Assembly (NCBI GenBank): GCA_030620095.1 | Contig: JAUTXW010004483.1 | Span: forward strand, 1 to 64,000 | Reading direction: 5' to 3' | Source of the DNA: Kuschelorhynchus macadamiae | Lineage: Eukaryota > Arthropoda > Insecta > Coleoptera > Curculionidae | Length of the DNA stretch: 64,000 nucleotides | The notes under the pieces: model-generated | Databases searched by the model: none | What the model was told of the DNA's origin: nothing | Seen by the model: the letters and a program-made list of their open reading frames with translations, nothing else | Shown here: piece after piece, positions 10,039 through 21,075 of the stretch | Layout of the letters: every line of letters begins with the position of its first letter | How positions within the stretch are numbered: the stretch's first letter is position 1 | Position numbers and translations under genes: made by a program

Positions 10039-12305
10039 TTATTCATGTTTAAGACTATCATAAAAAGGATGGTAATCTGGCTCCATTGTACTTTTTAGGG
10101 ATTGGAGGTGTTCAAACTTTTCACGTTTAATTTTTAATTTACCTTGGTAAAGTCTTGGCAGTTGTTCCACGGGGACAATTGAGCATTTCCTATTGAATCT
10201 GACAGGAAGTATTTGAAACTCATTAGAATGCCTTATCTTATATTCTATGGACCCGTCTGAATTGTATTTTAACGCTCTAATATCTTGCACAGTTGGGTCA
10301 CCAGTTTTACGTCCAGGACGAATTGAATTGAAAAAGTTGATTTTGGAAAAATCCTTAAAATAAGCGTGGTTTAAATATTCTACCTCATAAGGTCTTGGGT
10401 TCTTTCTCGCAGTTTTTAATAAATTAACGTAGTCGGCTGGTACATTTATTACCCTTCCTGAAAGCTTCCTTTCAATTGTGGAATGCATAGAATCGCATTC
10501 CATTTGCGTATGCCCCTTTTCTAAATATTTTTGAATAATGCAAACATTATTTTCAATTGAAAAATTTAAAAGGGCATTCGACAAAATGGAATTGCGATTC
10601 TGTGCACCACAACCGTCACTGTACAGAATAATTAGTTTATTGTTGGGATCCATGGTTGGTAAGACCTTGGAAGATAAAAATGTACAAATAATCGAGGCAA
10701 AACAGTTTGCCTTTAACTCTCCTTCTCCCTCGTGCCAGAGGAAACAGTAACCATCCTTTGTATGAAGATTAAAAAAAGTGAAATTATGAAGAATTAATTT
10801 AGTTTTGTAATAAAGTGCAGACACCTTTGACTGTGGACACAATAAAACGAATTGAAGATCCATGGTGAAAATTTCATTCAATGACTCCTTGTCTTTTTCT
10901 TTTTCATTTCGCGCCTCATCTTTCTTTATTCTGTGTTCTTGATAAATTAGGTCTGAAATATTTCCTGTCTGGTGTCCAACACAGATGTCACATTCGGGTT
11001 TTTTGGTACTAAAAAGAGCCAAATTTGATTCTTCAAAAATTATTTAAAAAGGGTTAATCCAGCTGGTTCAATATTTCTGTCTGTTAACCAATCATTTTTG
11101 TAAAAATCGTAGAGTTCCGTTTTGTTTTTCAAGCGGGGCTCTAGGTAAAGTTTAGAAGAGGACTTCCGTCAATAATGAGATTCTAGCTTTGGCAAATTGG
11201 CAAAAAAATCTCTAACTGATTTGTGTTTCTCATTATTTCTTAAATGTTTTTCTTTTTCAATATTGTTACCATTAGTTTTTGCAATAGATTTTTGGGTTTC
11301 AGGTGAACAAAAACTTTTATTTAACCAGAAAGTGATGGTTCTCATGGACACACCAAGCGTGTTGCAAAAAAAAGAATAGGAGCTTTTTCTGCGGCTCTCT
11401 CCTTCAGATTTTCGGTTTCAGGCCCTTTTGACACTTGAGGCAATCGCTCTTCCACTGACAAATATTTTCTTTTCTTCCCATGTGAAACCCCAAAATCTTT
11501 TAAATATCTTTTGTCTTTCTTCTTCTCCTATGTTATAACATTTAAACGTGTTTTTTCTTGACTTTCCTTCTTTACACGAACACCCTATTTTTAGTTTTCT
11601 GTCGTTCTTACGCACAGCAAACTTATTATCCTTCCTTCCCATATACGACTTTTTCTCTCTCTCTTCTTGCCTCTTTTTCTTGTTAGCGTTATATTCCCAG
11701 TCTTGACTGTCACTCAATCTATTTTTCTTTCTTTTGCGTTTGGTATTCTCATCATCTAAGGCACCATTTTCTTCTTCCTCCTCTAAGCTGCTCTCTCTTT
11801 CCATTAGGATTTCATCTTCATTTAATCCATAATCTTCTTTTTCCTCAGCAGTATAGGTCTCAAATGTTGAAACTTCTATTTCACTTGCATTAATGTTTTT
11901 AGAGACATCACTAAAACCTGACATAGTATCTAGGTCTATAAAAGCATCCAAACCATTGGTGTTATACAGCCCTATGATTTTCTCGACGAAATCCTCATGA
12001 CAGCTTAAACTGGGATCGATATTTTCTTGCAAATCTTTTGTTAAAACATTTAGAAGATTCTGAGCCTGGATACATTCCTCTTTTAGATTTTCCATTGCGT
12101 CGGCGTCGGATACATTTTCTGAGTTGGAAAAAATTATAACGTCACTTAAATCGGCAACTTTTGGTTCGGGTTTTCGAAGTGGTTGATTAACAACAGGAAT
12201 CTTAGGCTTGTTTTTAGCTTGCATCGAAGAAGCACCATCTTCATACTCACTATTACACTTCACGACATTGTTTAGTATTCTATAACTTCTTGAAGTTTTA
12301 TCCAT
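10039..12305 (-). pseudogene. RNase H-like (DDE) transposase, three lesions
   Basis: Reading from ATG at 12305 the frame runs about 755 codons with only three lesions: TGA at 11418, TGA at 11169 (in HY*RKSSS, where the family normally has Cys), and a one-base shift in the T/A run near 11040. The N-terminal third is acidic and lysine-rich, followed by Cys residues in GCSCKEG...KCYNIG and the stretch FKRFWGFTWEEKKIF. A middle part reads NTLGVSMRTITFWL and SSSKLYLEP. The catalytic part (10039-11022) contains CDICVGHQTGN, FTMDLQFVLL (first Asp), LYSDGCGAQNRN (second Asp) and KGHTQMECDSMHSTIER (acidic third site). It would cut and rejoin DNA at the element ends. Confidence 0.75.
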
Positions 12306-12594
12306 TCTGAAAAAAATTTAAGGCTGTTTTATACTTATCCAGTAGCGGATGCAATCTGAACCCGTGTAAACACTTCCATGACACCACTACCATGCCAATG
12401 CTGACGTGCTAGTGAGACTAACGCCAGCTACTGGATAATAGTGTTTTGCATACATTATAGGCGAGTTTATTTATTACGTCGCAAATAGATTTGCGGTTAA
12501 ATCAAAAATCATGTGACAAGTGTCATTTACTCAATTTGTTCACAAACGTAATTAATAATTATAATTTAATAAGTAAAATAAATAAAACTCGCCT

Positions 12595-13020
12595 AATCTG
12601 AAAGTTGCGTAACTCCATTTCACATTAAAAAAGAAAAGTGCCTAAGTCCTAGAGCTAATAATTTTTAATTACTGTTTAAAATCAAACATTTGTATGGAAT
12701 ATTTTTTGACTAAACTTACTTACCTTGACTGTTTGACAGCTAATAACGACAATTGTATCACCAAGGAACTTATTTTTAAATAATTGAAATCAAGAATTGC
12801 GAACACAAGCTATTCAATCACGGTTAAAGTATTGAATGCGCGGACTTACGCAAAATTCACGTTGTGAGAGATAACGTCGGATTTAGGCAACATTCATTTC
12901 GGTATTTTGTGGCGCTATCTAGTAAGTAATAGCTAAAATTTAATGTTGGTTTATGAAGTTCGACCTGCTTAACAAGATGGCATTAAAATCCAGATTTTAG
13001 TAAAAAGTGGACTTACGCAA
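12595..13020. repeat. Subterminal motif cluster of the 9.7-13.0 kb transposon
   Basis: Variants of GGACTTACGCAA / TTGCGTAAGTCC occur near 12603, 12640, 12842, 12886 and 13009 at the right end, and near 9697, 9865 and 9908 at the left end. Several are followed by a TTCA(C/T) tail. Repeats of this type near transposon ends commonly serve as transposase binding sites; that role is inferred. Confidence 0.5.
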
Positions 13021-13063
13021 TTTTCATATGAGGCCGACGATATATAGATTTTATATCCTGCAT

Positions 13064-13242
13064 GAAACCCATATTATTAGTTTTTACCTATTCCGTTGGT
13101 TCGCAGATATTTGCCAGATATTAAGTTTCTAAATGGTTTTCGTTAACGGTCTTCTTGTTGCTATGTTAAAGTGGCGTATTATTTGGGGTTAGGAAATATC
13201 TGCGGATCAACGGAGTGCGTAAAGACTGATAATATGGGTTTC
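13064..13242. repeat. Inverted repeat pair (small fold-back)
   Basis: GAAACCCATATTATTAG...GCAGATATTTG at 13064-13115 is an inverted copy of 13191-13242 (52 bases, about seven mismatches), with a 75-base spacer. It lies just outside the right end of the transposon. The spacer side carries GTATTATTTGGGGTTA, also found near 9584 on the other side of the transposon, so the transposon may have inserted into a longer repeat. Confidence 0.6.
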
Positions 13243-13963
13243 AATTTAAGATGGCGAAAAAAATGGCGGCCAAATAAATCTTTTAAACATAATCATCGTA
13301 AAAATAATTTGTTCAATTGACTTTAAATTTTACAGAAAAATTAAATGTGCAAATGGGATAAACCACTGGTACGAATTCAACATGACATAACAAAATGGCG
13401 GTATGTGCCAATGTAGAAACTATTTATTGAATTTATTTTAAATTATGCCCAAAAGTTAAGTGTGACATAGGTAGAAAGAAAATGGTAAAATATTGGTAGC
13501 AATCCAATATCATGAAACAAAATGGCTCCCAATAAAAATAAAAAGTATATATAACACTTATATACTGTGACTATGTACTGAAGTAAACTGAGTTACACTT
13601 CACTATTCCGAATTAATGGAAAAAATCATACGAGGGAAGTATCCCGATAAAGGAAATTTACGGATTTTTTAATTTATATAATAAAAATATTGTATTTTAA
13701 ATTCGACAAGTAACAATTTAATATTAAATTCACTATATTTAAATAACATTAAAAACTGTAATAGTAAAATATATAACTAATCCGACAACAAAATTCAACT
13801 CAATAATTTTTGTCTAAAGTTATTATTTATACTTTTGAAATTCCCTGGTAGATAAAAATTCGTAGCGCGAATCCAAACTACTTTTAAACAGCTCGGTAAC
13901 AGGAGCCAGTGTCGATTGGGTTTGAAACTAGGTGGCTCGCGTTTTATATGCGATTTTCAAAGT

Positions 13964-14013
13964 GTGTATAAAAATATAAGTTGCCCAGTGTGGCAACTTA
14001 TATTTTGATACAC
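13964..14013. repeat. Strong hairpin, 22-bp arms with 6-nt loop
   Basis: The left arm starts GTGTATAAAAATATAAG and ends TTGCC; the right arm is its inverted copy with one mismatch; the loop is CAGTGT. It has no U-run after it and no neighbouring gene, so a terminator role is not supported. Confidence 0.75.
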
Positions 14014-14057
14014 AACGTAAAATCATAATTTACTAATATGGAGGATACCTAATAACG

Positions 14058-14290
14058 ATGTCAGATCCAGTCAGGAACGCCACGCCATAGGGTTAGAATA
14101 TTTAGCTGGATCAACAATGGTTATGATACTGGTGGGTTTGAATATGTACAAGTTCTAACGAATTGCTTATCAGAGGTACAATAGCGCAATTGATTAGAGC
14201 AATGGACTAGTGATTCAGAGGTGCGGGTTCGATCCCCGATCGTACCATAACTTTTGCTTTTAATTATAAATATTTCTAAAGATGTTTATA
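14058..14290 (+). repeat. Half copy of the tRNA-bearing fold-back element
   Basis: Matches the loop and right half of the 8799-9167 element (AGTCAGGAACGC, GGATCAACAATGGTTATGAT, CTGGTGGGT, then the tRNA-like block and TTATAAATATTTCTAAA). The left arm is missing, so this copy cannot fold back. Confidence 0.8.
14175..14247 (+). tRNA. tRNA-like pseudogene, anticodon position AGT
   Basis: Counterpart of the 9034-9106 sequence. The acceptor stem has one mismatch (GGTACAA / TCGTACC), the T stem GCGGG / CCCGA is broken at one pair, and the anticodon loop is CTAGTGA, so the Ile anticodon became AGT (Thr). Both internal promoter boxes remain. The acceptor and stem changes make a working tRNA unlikely. 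Confidence 0.45.
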
Positions 14291-14625
14291 GATATCCCGC
14301 CCCGATTGGGCAGGATGGAAACAATAGCCGCTAGAGTCTGAGTTCATAACTTGAAGTAAGGTTTCAGACCCATATTATGTTGCTATTTTTGACAGTTTGA
14401 CAGCTGTCAATTCTTAATCTAAAAACATCCAAAATACTGTGTAGTACGCAAAATCCTAGATACATTTTAAAATACCGTTAAAATGTTGGCCTAAAAACTA
14501 GCTTTGACAACAAATTGTCAAATGTTTTTATCGGAAACATCAAAGATTCTATTTTCGAAAAAACAAAATCAATATTTTATGCCATTTAAATATTAGACTA
14601 AAACCAATTTGTCAGCCCTTAGATG

Positions 14626-14626
<1 letters not shown>
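14291..14626. other. Spacer, nothing recognised
   Basis: No coding remnant or repeat recognised. Confidence 0.3.

Positions 14627-14679
<53 letters not shown>
14627..14679. repeat. (TA)n microsatellite
   Basis: About 53 bases of TA, just outside the left end of the following transposon. Confidence 0.95.
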
Positions 14680-14683
<4 letters not shown>

Positions 14684-14730
14684 TTTGTATAAAAAAAATT
14701 ATAATTAAACGGTTAAGATGGGGTCTTTAA

Positions 14731-14839
<109 letters not shown>

Positions 14840-15253
14840 TATACAAACGGAGAGGAATTTTGGATATGATTATATCAAGAACGCTGTGTTTTAAAATTAT
14901 ACCCATTATACAGGGTGGTCTGAAAAGTTCGTGGTGAACCAAACTTGTGTTTTTTTAAATGGGATAGGTATATTATATTTTTTTGATTTCTAAAATTTAT
15001 AAAAAAGGTTAAAGTGGAAAAAAGGGTTATAATTTTTTGAAAACAATTTGGAAAAACCAAATAATAAAATGTATTGTATCTAGGACTACAATAATCGCTT
15101 AAATCAAAATTTTATTATACAGGGTGGTCAAGTTTTTACCTTGGATTGAATTTTTTTACCTGTAATTTTTTCATGTTAAAGATAACATTACTAGCTTTCA
15201 GAAAATACCATATTAGATGACCAACAGTTTTTTAAATTAGCTGTAAAATCAAA

Positions 15254-15408
<155 letters not shown>

Positions 15409-15469
15409 GTTGCGAAAACTGCTTATATATATATATATATATATGTCCCCGAAATCTATATATATATAC

Positions 15470-16297
15470 CTCGCAGGCCACTTAACTGGTCCACCTCGCC
15501 CAATCCAATGCTCTCCTTTCCAATTATGGAGAAAATGTCTTACATGCCTATGGTATTGCGGGGGTGCTCCATCATGTTGGAAACATAAGGAATTTCTTAA
15601 CATTAAAGGTAAGAGCAATACGGGCAACTCATTTCTCAAAAAATTTAAATAGACTTCTCCCGTTAAATGCTCTTCAAAGAAATAAAATGAGAGCCAATTA
15701 TACCTCCCCAAACATTAATTGACCATTTATTTTGATGGTCCACCTGACGAATCCAATGTGGATTTTCGGTTGAATAATAGTGCATATTATGTTTGTTAAC
15801 CAAGCCGTTGCTTTTAAAAGTTGCTTCATCTGAAAACAGCACCCTATCAACAAAACCTGGATTATCCCAAATTGTATTTAAAAACCAAATTGAAAACTCT
15901 TGTCGTTGGACGTAATCGCGATCATACAGTTCTTGGTGTAATTCAATGTGGTAGGCATGATATTTATGTTGTTTCAGAATCCGTTTAATACTAGTGCGTT
16001 CAATATCAGTAGCTCTCTCAATTTCCCTGGTACTTGTGTGTGGATTTTCTTGCACTGTTAATAACACTGTCAAAGCATTATCTTCATTGGTGGTTTATTA
16101 ATTACTTTACGTTTCTTAAAAGCAACATTGCCTGTTTCTTGAAACCTCTCTAATAAACTTGCAAAAGCTTCAGGTGTTGTTTTTTTTTCGGCATCGGCAT
16201 ATCGTACCGCATAAACCCTGCTTGCTAGTAAAGGGTTTTTTTGACACTCGCCCAATATAAAAGTCATGTTTATCAACTCTGGAGTACTCAAACTCAT
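15470..16297 (-). pseudogene. Tc1/mariner-type DDE transposase, 3' end lost
   Basis: From 16297 down: an N-terminal helix-turn-helix region (MSLSTPELINMTFILGECQ), a frameshift near 16072, a second HTH region (TSTREIERATDIERTSIKRI), then the catalytic core with LFSDEATF (first Asp) and NVWGGIIG. After another frameshift near 15690 come LTGEVYLNFLRNELP, QHDGAPPQYHRHVRHFL (second Asp) and GPVKWPAR. The family continues here with the third acidic residue (a SPDLTPLDFF-type motif), but the sequence passes into (TA)n. Length and motif order otherwise match this insect transposase group. It is inactive because of the frameshifts and the missing third residue. Confidence 0.8.
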
Positions 16298-17051
16298 TGT
16301 TACTTAACAATTTCTCGGCTTATCGTCAAAAAACAATGGTAATTGATGCCAATTCTCTGACACTTTGCGGTTTTGACAAGAATGTCAATCTTTCTTTTCA
16401 TTTATGATTATATCATGGCCTCCTTATATTATAGGTAGTCAATTTAAGCAACGTAAATAATACCGTTTCTGTTAGAATGAGTAAATTTTGGGTTCACGGT
16501 TAATTTACTAAAAAACTGTTGGTTAGAAAGATATCAAATAGGGTATTTTCTGAAAGCTGGCGATGTTATCTTTAATATGACAGTAAAATATATGGGGTGT
16601 TCCATTTAAAAAAATTCAATCCAAGGTAAATTTGCAAAACTTGACCACCCTGTATAACAGTGAATAATTTTGAACGACTTACAAGCGATTATTGTAATTT
16701 ACAATACATTTTATAGAATATTTGGTTTTTCCATACCTGCTTTTTTTTCAAAAAATGGAGTATAACCCTTTTTTCCACCCTGTCCCATTCCCTTGGTATA
16801 AATTTTAGACCCAACAAACCTCATATCAAAATGATCGTAACGAATAGGAGAACCAACTAAAATAATAATATACCGGGTGTCCCATTTAAAAAAACACAAG
16901 TTTTGTTCACCACCAACTTTTCAGACCACCCTGTATAATGGGTATAATTTTAAAACACAGCGTTCTTGACTATCAATCATATCCCAAAAATGTTTTTTCA
17001 AATTCCTCTCCGTTTGCCCACAATCGTCCACCCCATCTTGGTTGCACCACC

Positions 17052-17054
<3 letters not shown>

Positions 17055-17138
<84 letters not shown>
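17055..17138. repeat. (TA)n in right inverted repeat
   Basis: About 84 bases of TA directly after CACCCTGTATATA, mirror image of the left-end tract. Confidence 0.95.
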
Positions 17139-17140
<2 letters not shown>

Positions 17141-17269
17141 AATCATTAAAGACCCCATCTAATAACGAAATCCTAAATTGGTATGCAAAAACTATATAAT
17201 AAAATATTTGTATTCTATTATTTTTTTTTAATATTAATAGGTTTTGAAATAAAAAAATATTTTGACTTT

Positions 17270-18020
17270 TAGAGAGCTGTTTCACTCCCATAGAATGACC
17301 CTATATAGAAAAAATTGCCTTTGTATACAAAAAAGAAAATAAGTTGTCTTGTCTTACCGTTTTTTAAAAGAGCTAAGCTTTATGGATATAAAAAATATTT
17401 GTAGGTTTGGGAATTCTATTCCCAAGGGCAACCCTGTATAGTGTAGAAACATTTAATATAGGAAGAGATAAAAGAAATTTGACATGTTTCACCATTTTTT
17501 TTAACTTTACAATAAACCGCTCAACAATACAAACATATTTTCGTTTTTTTGGGGATTGCTTCATAACTCTAGTGCGACTAATGTATTGTATAAAAAAATA
17601 TTATTGACAAAAAATAGAAAAATTTGAACATGTTTCCCCGTTGATTAAAATGATAAACGCCTCTGAATTTTGTTTTTTCGTTTTCAGGGGGCAATTTTAT
17701 CCTTCTAAGCTACCCTGCATAGTGGAAAAAATGTTTATATATACAAAGTTATAAAATAGATTTCAAGTGTTTCGCAAGTTTGATGTCTCTGAAATACAAT
17801 TTTATTTATTTTCAGATAGACCCCTAGAGTTGTATATCCGAAAAAATGTTTTTTACAAAAGAATAGTTATTTTTTTGTATATAAAAATGGTTTCTTGAAT
17901 ATTTCTTTTGTTTTCAGGAGATTGGCTCATAATTTTAGAGCTACCTAAAAAAAAATATTTCATGTACAAAAAATAAAATAAATTTGAGGTATGTCACCGT
18001 TTTTCGAAATATTATTTGTT
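17270..18020. repeat. Degenerate tandem repeats, roughly 170-200 bp period
   Basis: A set of motifs recurs in the same order four or five times: a CATAACTCTAG / AGCTACC-type segment, CCCTGTATAGTG or a variant, TATACAAAAAA..AAAATAA, TTTGACATGTTTCACC or a variant, then TTTTCGTTTTCAGGGG. Units have drifted strongly. No coding remnant is present. The array lies between two Tc1/mariner-type elements and may be part of one of their terminal regions. Confidence 0.5.
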
Positions 18021-18411
18021 ATTTAAAATATAAAAAATGCAATACCTACATAAATGACTTCCACATTTATTCCATTTCAAAACAGTTACCTCCAGAAAAT
18101 ATGTACACTTTGGTATGAAATTATGCCGGATCCAATGGCGAGTTTCGCATTGCTGTGAAGTTTACTGTTTTTCTGTTATAAAAAGAAAATAATTTTTTTT
18201 AATGGAACACCCTATATTATATTACTTTTTTAAAATCTGCGTAAAATTCCCAATATTTTTTATTAAGATCACTTTTTATGAGAGTCAACAGTTTTTTCGA
18301 AAATAAGGGTCTAATATCCATAATTTAATGATTTACATTTTTTTAAAATACCTGCACAAAAAAGATTACCTGATATGTTTGACAATGTCAGTTTTGTTGA
18401 TTTACAAAAAT

Positions 18412-18990
18412 GGATCGTTTAACTAAAATCTAAAGAATTGAAATTTTAATTATATTGGCTTATGGGGATAGAATGCGAAACCTGCAAGATCTTTGTAAAA
18501 TTTTTAATGGCAAATATCCTAACAGAAATTAACAAATGATTTCGTGAAACTGGAAACCTAAAATGCTGTACGTTCTGGCAGACCTAAAAACTGAATGTTT
18601 CTTTAGTTTATAAGAAAAACCGCACCTTTCTACCAGAACATTACGAAGAGAAAATGACGTCTCACACATGTCCGTAGATTGACTTCTAAAAACCGAAAAG
18701 TTTCACCTATCGAAAATAACTTTGGTACAAGAACTCTCCGAGGATTATTAGCTTCGAATTTTGCGAAATCATGATGGAACCTTGCAATACGAATCTAAAT
18801 TTTGTCAATCAAACTATTTTTTCTGACGAACCAACTTTTATTTTTAACTGAAAGATTAACAGGCATGATTGTCAGTATTGGGCCTGAGAAAATCCACACT
18901 GGATACGTAAAAATCATACCCAATTTTCACAAAAGATAAATGTTCTGTGTGGTATAGTGTGCAAGACACATTAACTGGAGAAACAAACAA
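18412..18990 (+). pseudogene. N-terminal half of a Tc1/mariner-type transposase
   Basis: Starts MDRLTKI and continues, with stops, through ILAYGDRMRNLQDLCKIFNG and YPN, a helix-turn-helix DNA-binding region. The catalytic domain follows as FSDEPTF (first Asp), RHDCQYW, ENPHWIR and KINVLCGIV. It ends near 18985 at a LTGE-like sequence, the same place where intact relatives continue with a YLRFLRT-like stretch. The remainder is found at 24230. Confidence 0.7.
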
Positions 18991-19469
18991 AAAAACAAAA
19001 ATATGCTTTATTGCCGTAGGAAAATTGTCACAATTTTATGGAAAAAGCGAAATTTTCCTAAAAAGAAAGGAAAACAAAACAATGTAAAAACGAAATATTA
19101 ATAAAAAAAATCATATTTTTGGACAGGTCACTGCAAATACATAAATTGTAAATGCACCCAGTAATGATAGCGATAAAACCATCACGAAAAAAGAAACATC
19201 CGTTAGGACATAACATTGCCGTAAAGCGGTCAATGAATCTAGGTGACCTTAATAATAAGGAAATAAACAATACATATGCAAGGTGAATAATTTCGATGAC
19301 ATTAAAATTAAAATTACGCGACCTTAAACTGTACTTCTTATCGTTATACAATCAAAACAAGTGAAGTTAAACAAAAAGTGTACTGAACCAATATAGTAAT
19401 TAAAGTATATTAAAAAAAAAGAAAATGTATAACTTTAATCTAATACGTAACAAAATAATTAATTTTAAC

Positions 19470-21075
19470 GGACTATCGGACAGTTCATTCCCCTATAATG
19501 ATTTTCAAATTCTATGCTAGCAGCTGGAACATGACACCCAAAAAGATTTAAGTAAACAAACAAATAAAAAACACTTTAATGAGGCTTATGCATTATAAAA
19601 ATCATTAACGCAGTAAAAAAATCTTTCAATGAGGTATGCTTTGGTTTTTTTTTCAAAAGAGTGCAAAAATAGGGATAGTTTTTAAATGTACTGGAAGATG
19701 ATCGTACAGTTTTATGGCGCTGTAAATAATTGATTTTTTTATGAATTCTGTGGAAAGAATGGAAAGGTATATGTCATGCCTAGAGTTTCTGGTAGGATAT
19801 ACGTGTTGTGGCCTTTACGGGAAAGTGTTTATATGTTTTCTCATCAAACAGACGATTAAACATAAATAATGCAGGAAGTGTTAATATTTCATGTTTTTTT
19901 AAATAGTATTGGCAGTGAGCTCTATTATTTAGACCAAACAAATAGTGAATTGCCAAAAAATATTAAGAAATTGTTCGGTGGTACAGCAGCCCCAAAAGGA
20001 AAGGCCATAGCGGAGATGGGATTCGAATAGAGAGAAATAAGTAAGCGTAGACGTTCTATCAAAATCACTCTATGTTATGCTTGTGTCGTCAGGAAAGAGA
20101 GAAATTTTTCTATTAATTTTTAGGTTGGTGATATCATTAATGTATAACAAAAAAAGAATAGGTCCTAAGACCGAACCTTGAGGGACTCCATTTGTAATCC
20201 ATTCAAAATCAGAACCATTTGCCCTTACAAATTGTTGCCTATTTCTGAGATAAGATTTAACCAATTTAAAGAAATACCACGGATTCCATAAAAATTTATC
20301 TTTCTTACGAAAATTTCATGACTAACACAGTCAAAGGCTTTTGCATAGTCACAAAAAACTTAGGTGGTAGGGTGGTTTTTATTGAGGGATAAGTAGACGT
20401 CGCTAAGCAACGAGAACATGGCGTCACTGGTGCACTTCTTGGGTAAAAATCCAAACTGATCCGGGGATATTATCTGATGTTTATGGAGAAATGGCATAAA
20501 ACGATTCTTCAGTAACCTTTCAATGATGTCTGATAGCACTGGTAGTAGAGCAACTAAGCGATACTTGCAAGAGTTAGTTTTTTCGCCACTTTTATGAACA
20601 TGAATACTTATAGCTGTTTTAAGGCATTCAGGGAATATATCTTTTATAAAGGATTAATTTATTAGTGTTGTAAGGCCTCTATGACTGGGAGCGTTCCGGA
20701 ATATTTTAATTGATAGGCCATCAGTGCTAGACGAAGATTTGCTGGTGATGTTATTCATTTCTTTCAATAGTTCCATGCTGCTAAAAGGGTTTAAGAAAAA
20801 GCTATCAGACATTTTTAGATGGACGGGGGAAACGAAAGAGGGTCCAAACTTGGCAAGATGCCAGAGGAAACATTCTTGCTTACATTAATAAAATAATCAT
20901 TTAGGTCATCGTTGGCAAGATCTGAGTCACTGGGTTTGATTTGTTTCTAAGGTCATTGATAACACAGGCCAACACACATTTTGGTGCTTGCGATTTTTTA
21001 ACTGTTCCTGGGTAATTTTTGAATGCAGAATGTAAAAAAGTTCTCAGATTTTGTCTATCAGATCTAGTTAAAAAA
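19470..21075 (-). pseudogene. Non-LTR reverse transcriptase, palm to C-terminus
   Basis: From 21075 down: LTRSDRQNLRTFLHSAFKN, then a DGLSIKIFRN-like segment near 20720, LVALLPVLSDIIERLL-type text near 20540, QFGFLPKKCTSDA near 20450, and DYAKAFDCVSHEI near 20330. At 20070-20264 lie NGVPQGSVLGPILFLLYIND and FPDDTSI. The usual active-site box is (F/Y)ADD, so Ala is replaced by Pro. A C-terminal region with LPFWGC and AIKLYDHLPVHLKTI follows to about 19640. Many frameshifts show it is dead. It would have copied the element RNA into DNA at the target site. Confidence 0.75.

Larger units (their letters stand above)
9679..13039 (-). mobile_element. Well-preserved DNA transposon, possibly Sola-like
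   Basis: Both ends carry a 29-bp inverted repeat starting CGTCGGCCTCATATGAAAAT with a single mismatch. Each end is flanked by ATAT (9675-9678 and 13040-13043), consistent with a 4-bp target duplication, though ATAT is its own reverse complement. Several copies of a motif like GGACTTANGCAA lie just inside both ends. The element is 3361 bp and carries one long minus-strand transposase frame (10039-12305). The 4-bp duplication and the DNC/DGC..QNRN type catalytic core suggest the Sola superfamily; that assignment is from memory and uncertain. This is the youngest-looking DNA transposon in the window. Confidence 0.8.

Noticed and set aside
10538..10750. Plus-strand 70-codon frame inside the Sola-like element
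   Set aside because: Antisense shadow of the transposase frame at 10039-11022, which has clear motifs.
12340..12437. ATCCAGTAGC...GCTACTGGAT palindrome as a separate small element
   Set aside because: Only about 14 paired bases at the ends of a 98-base stretch inside the Sola-like element; too little to claim.
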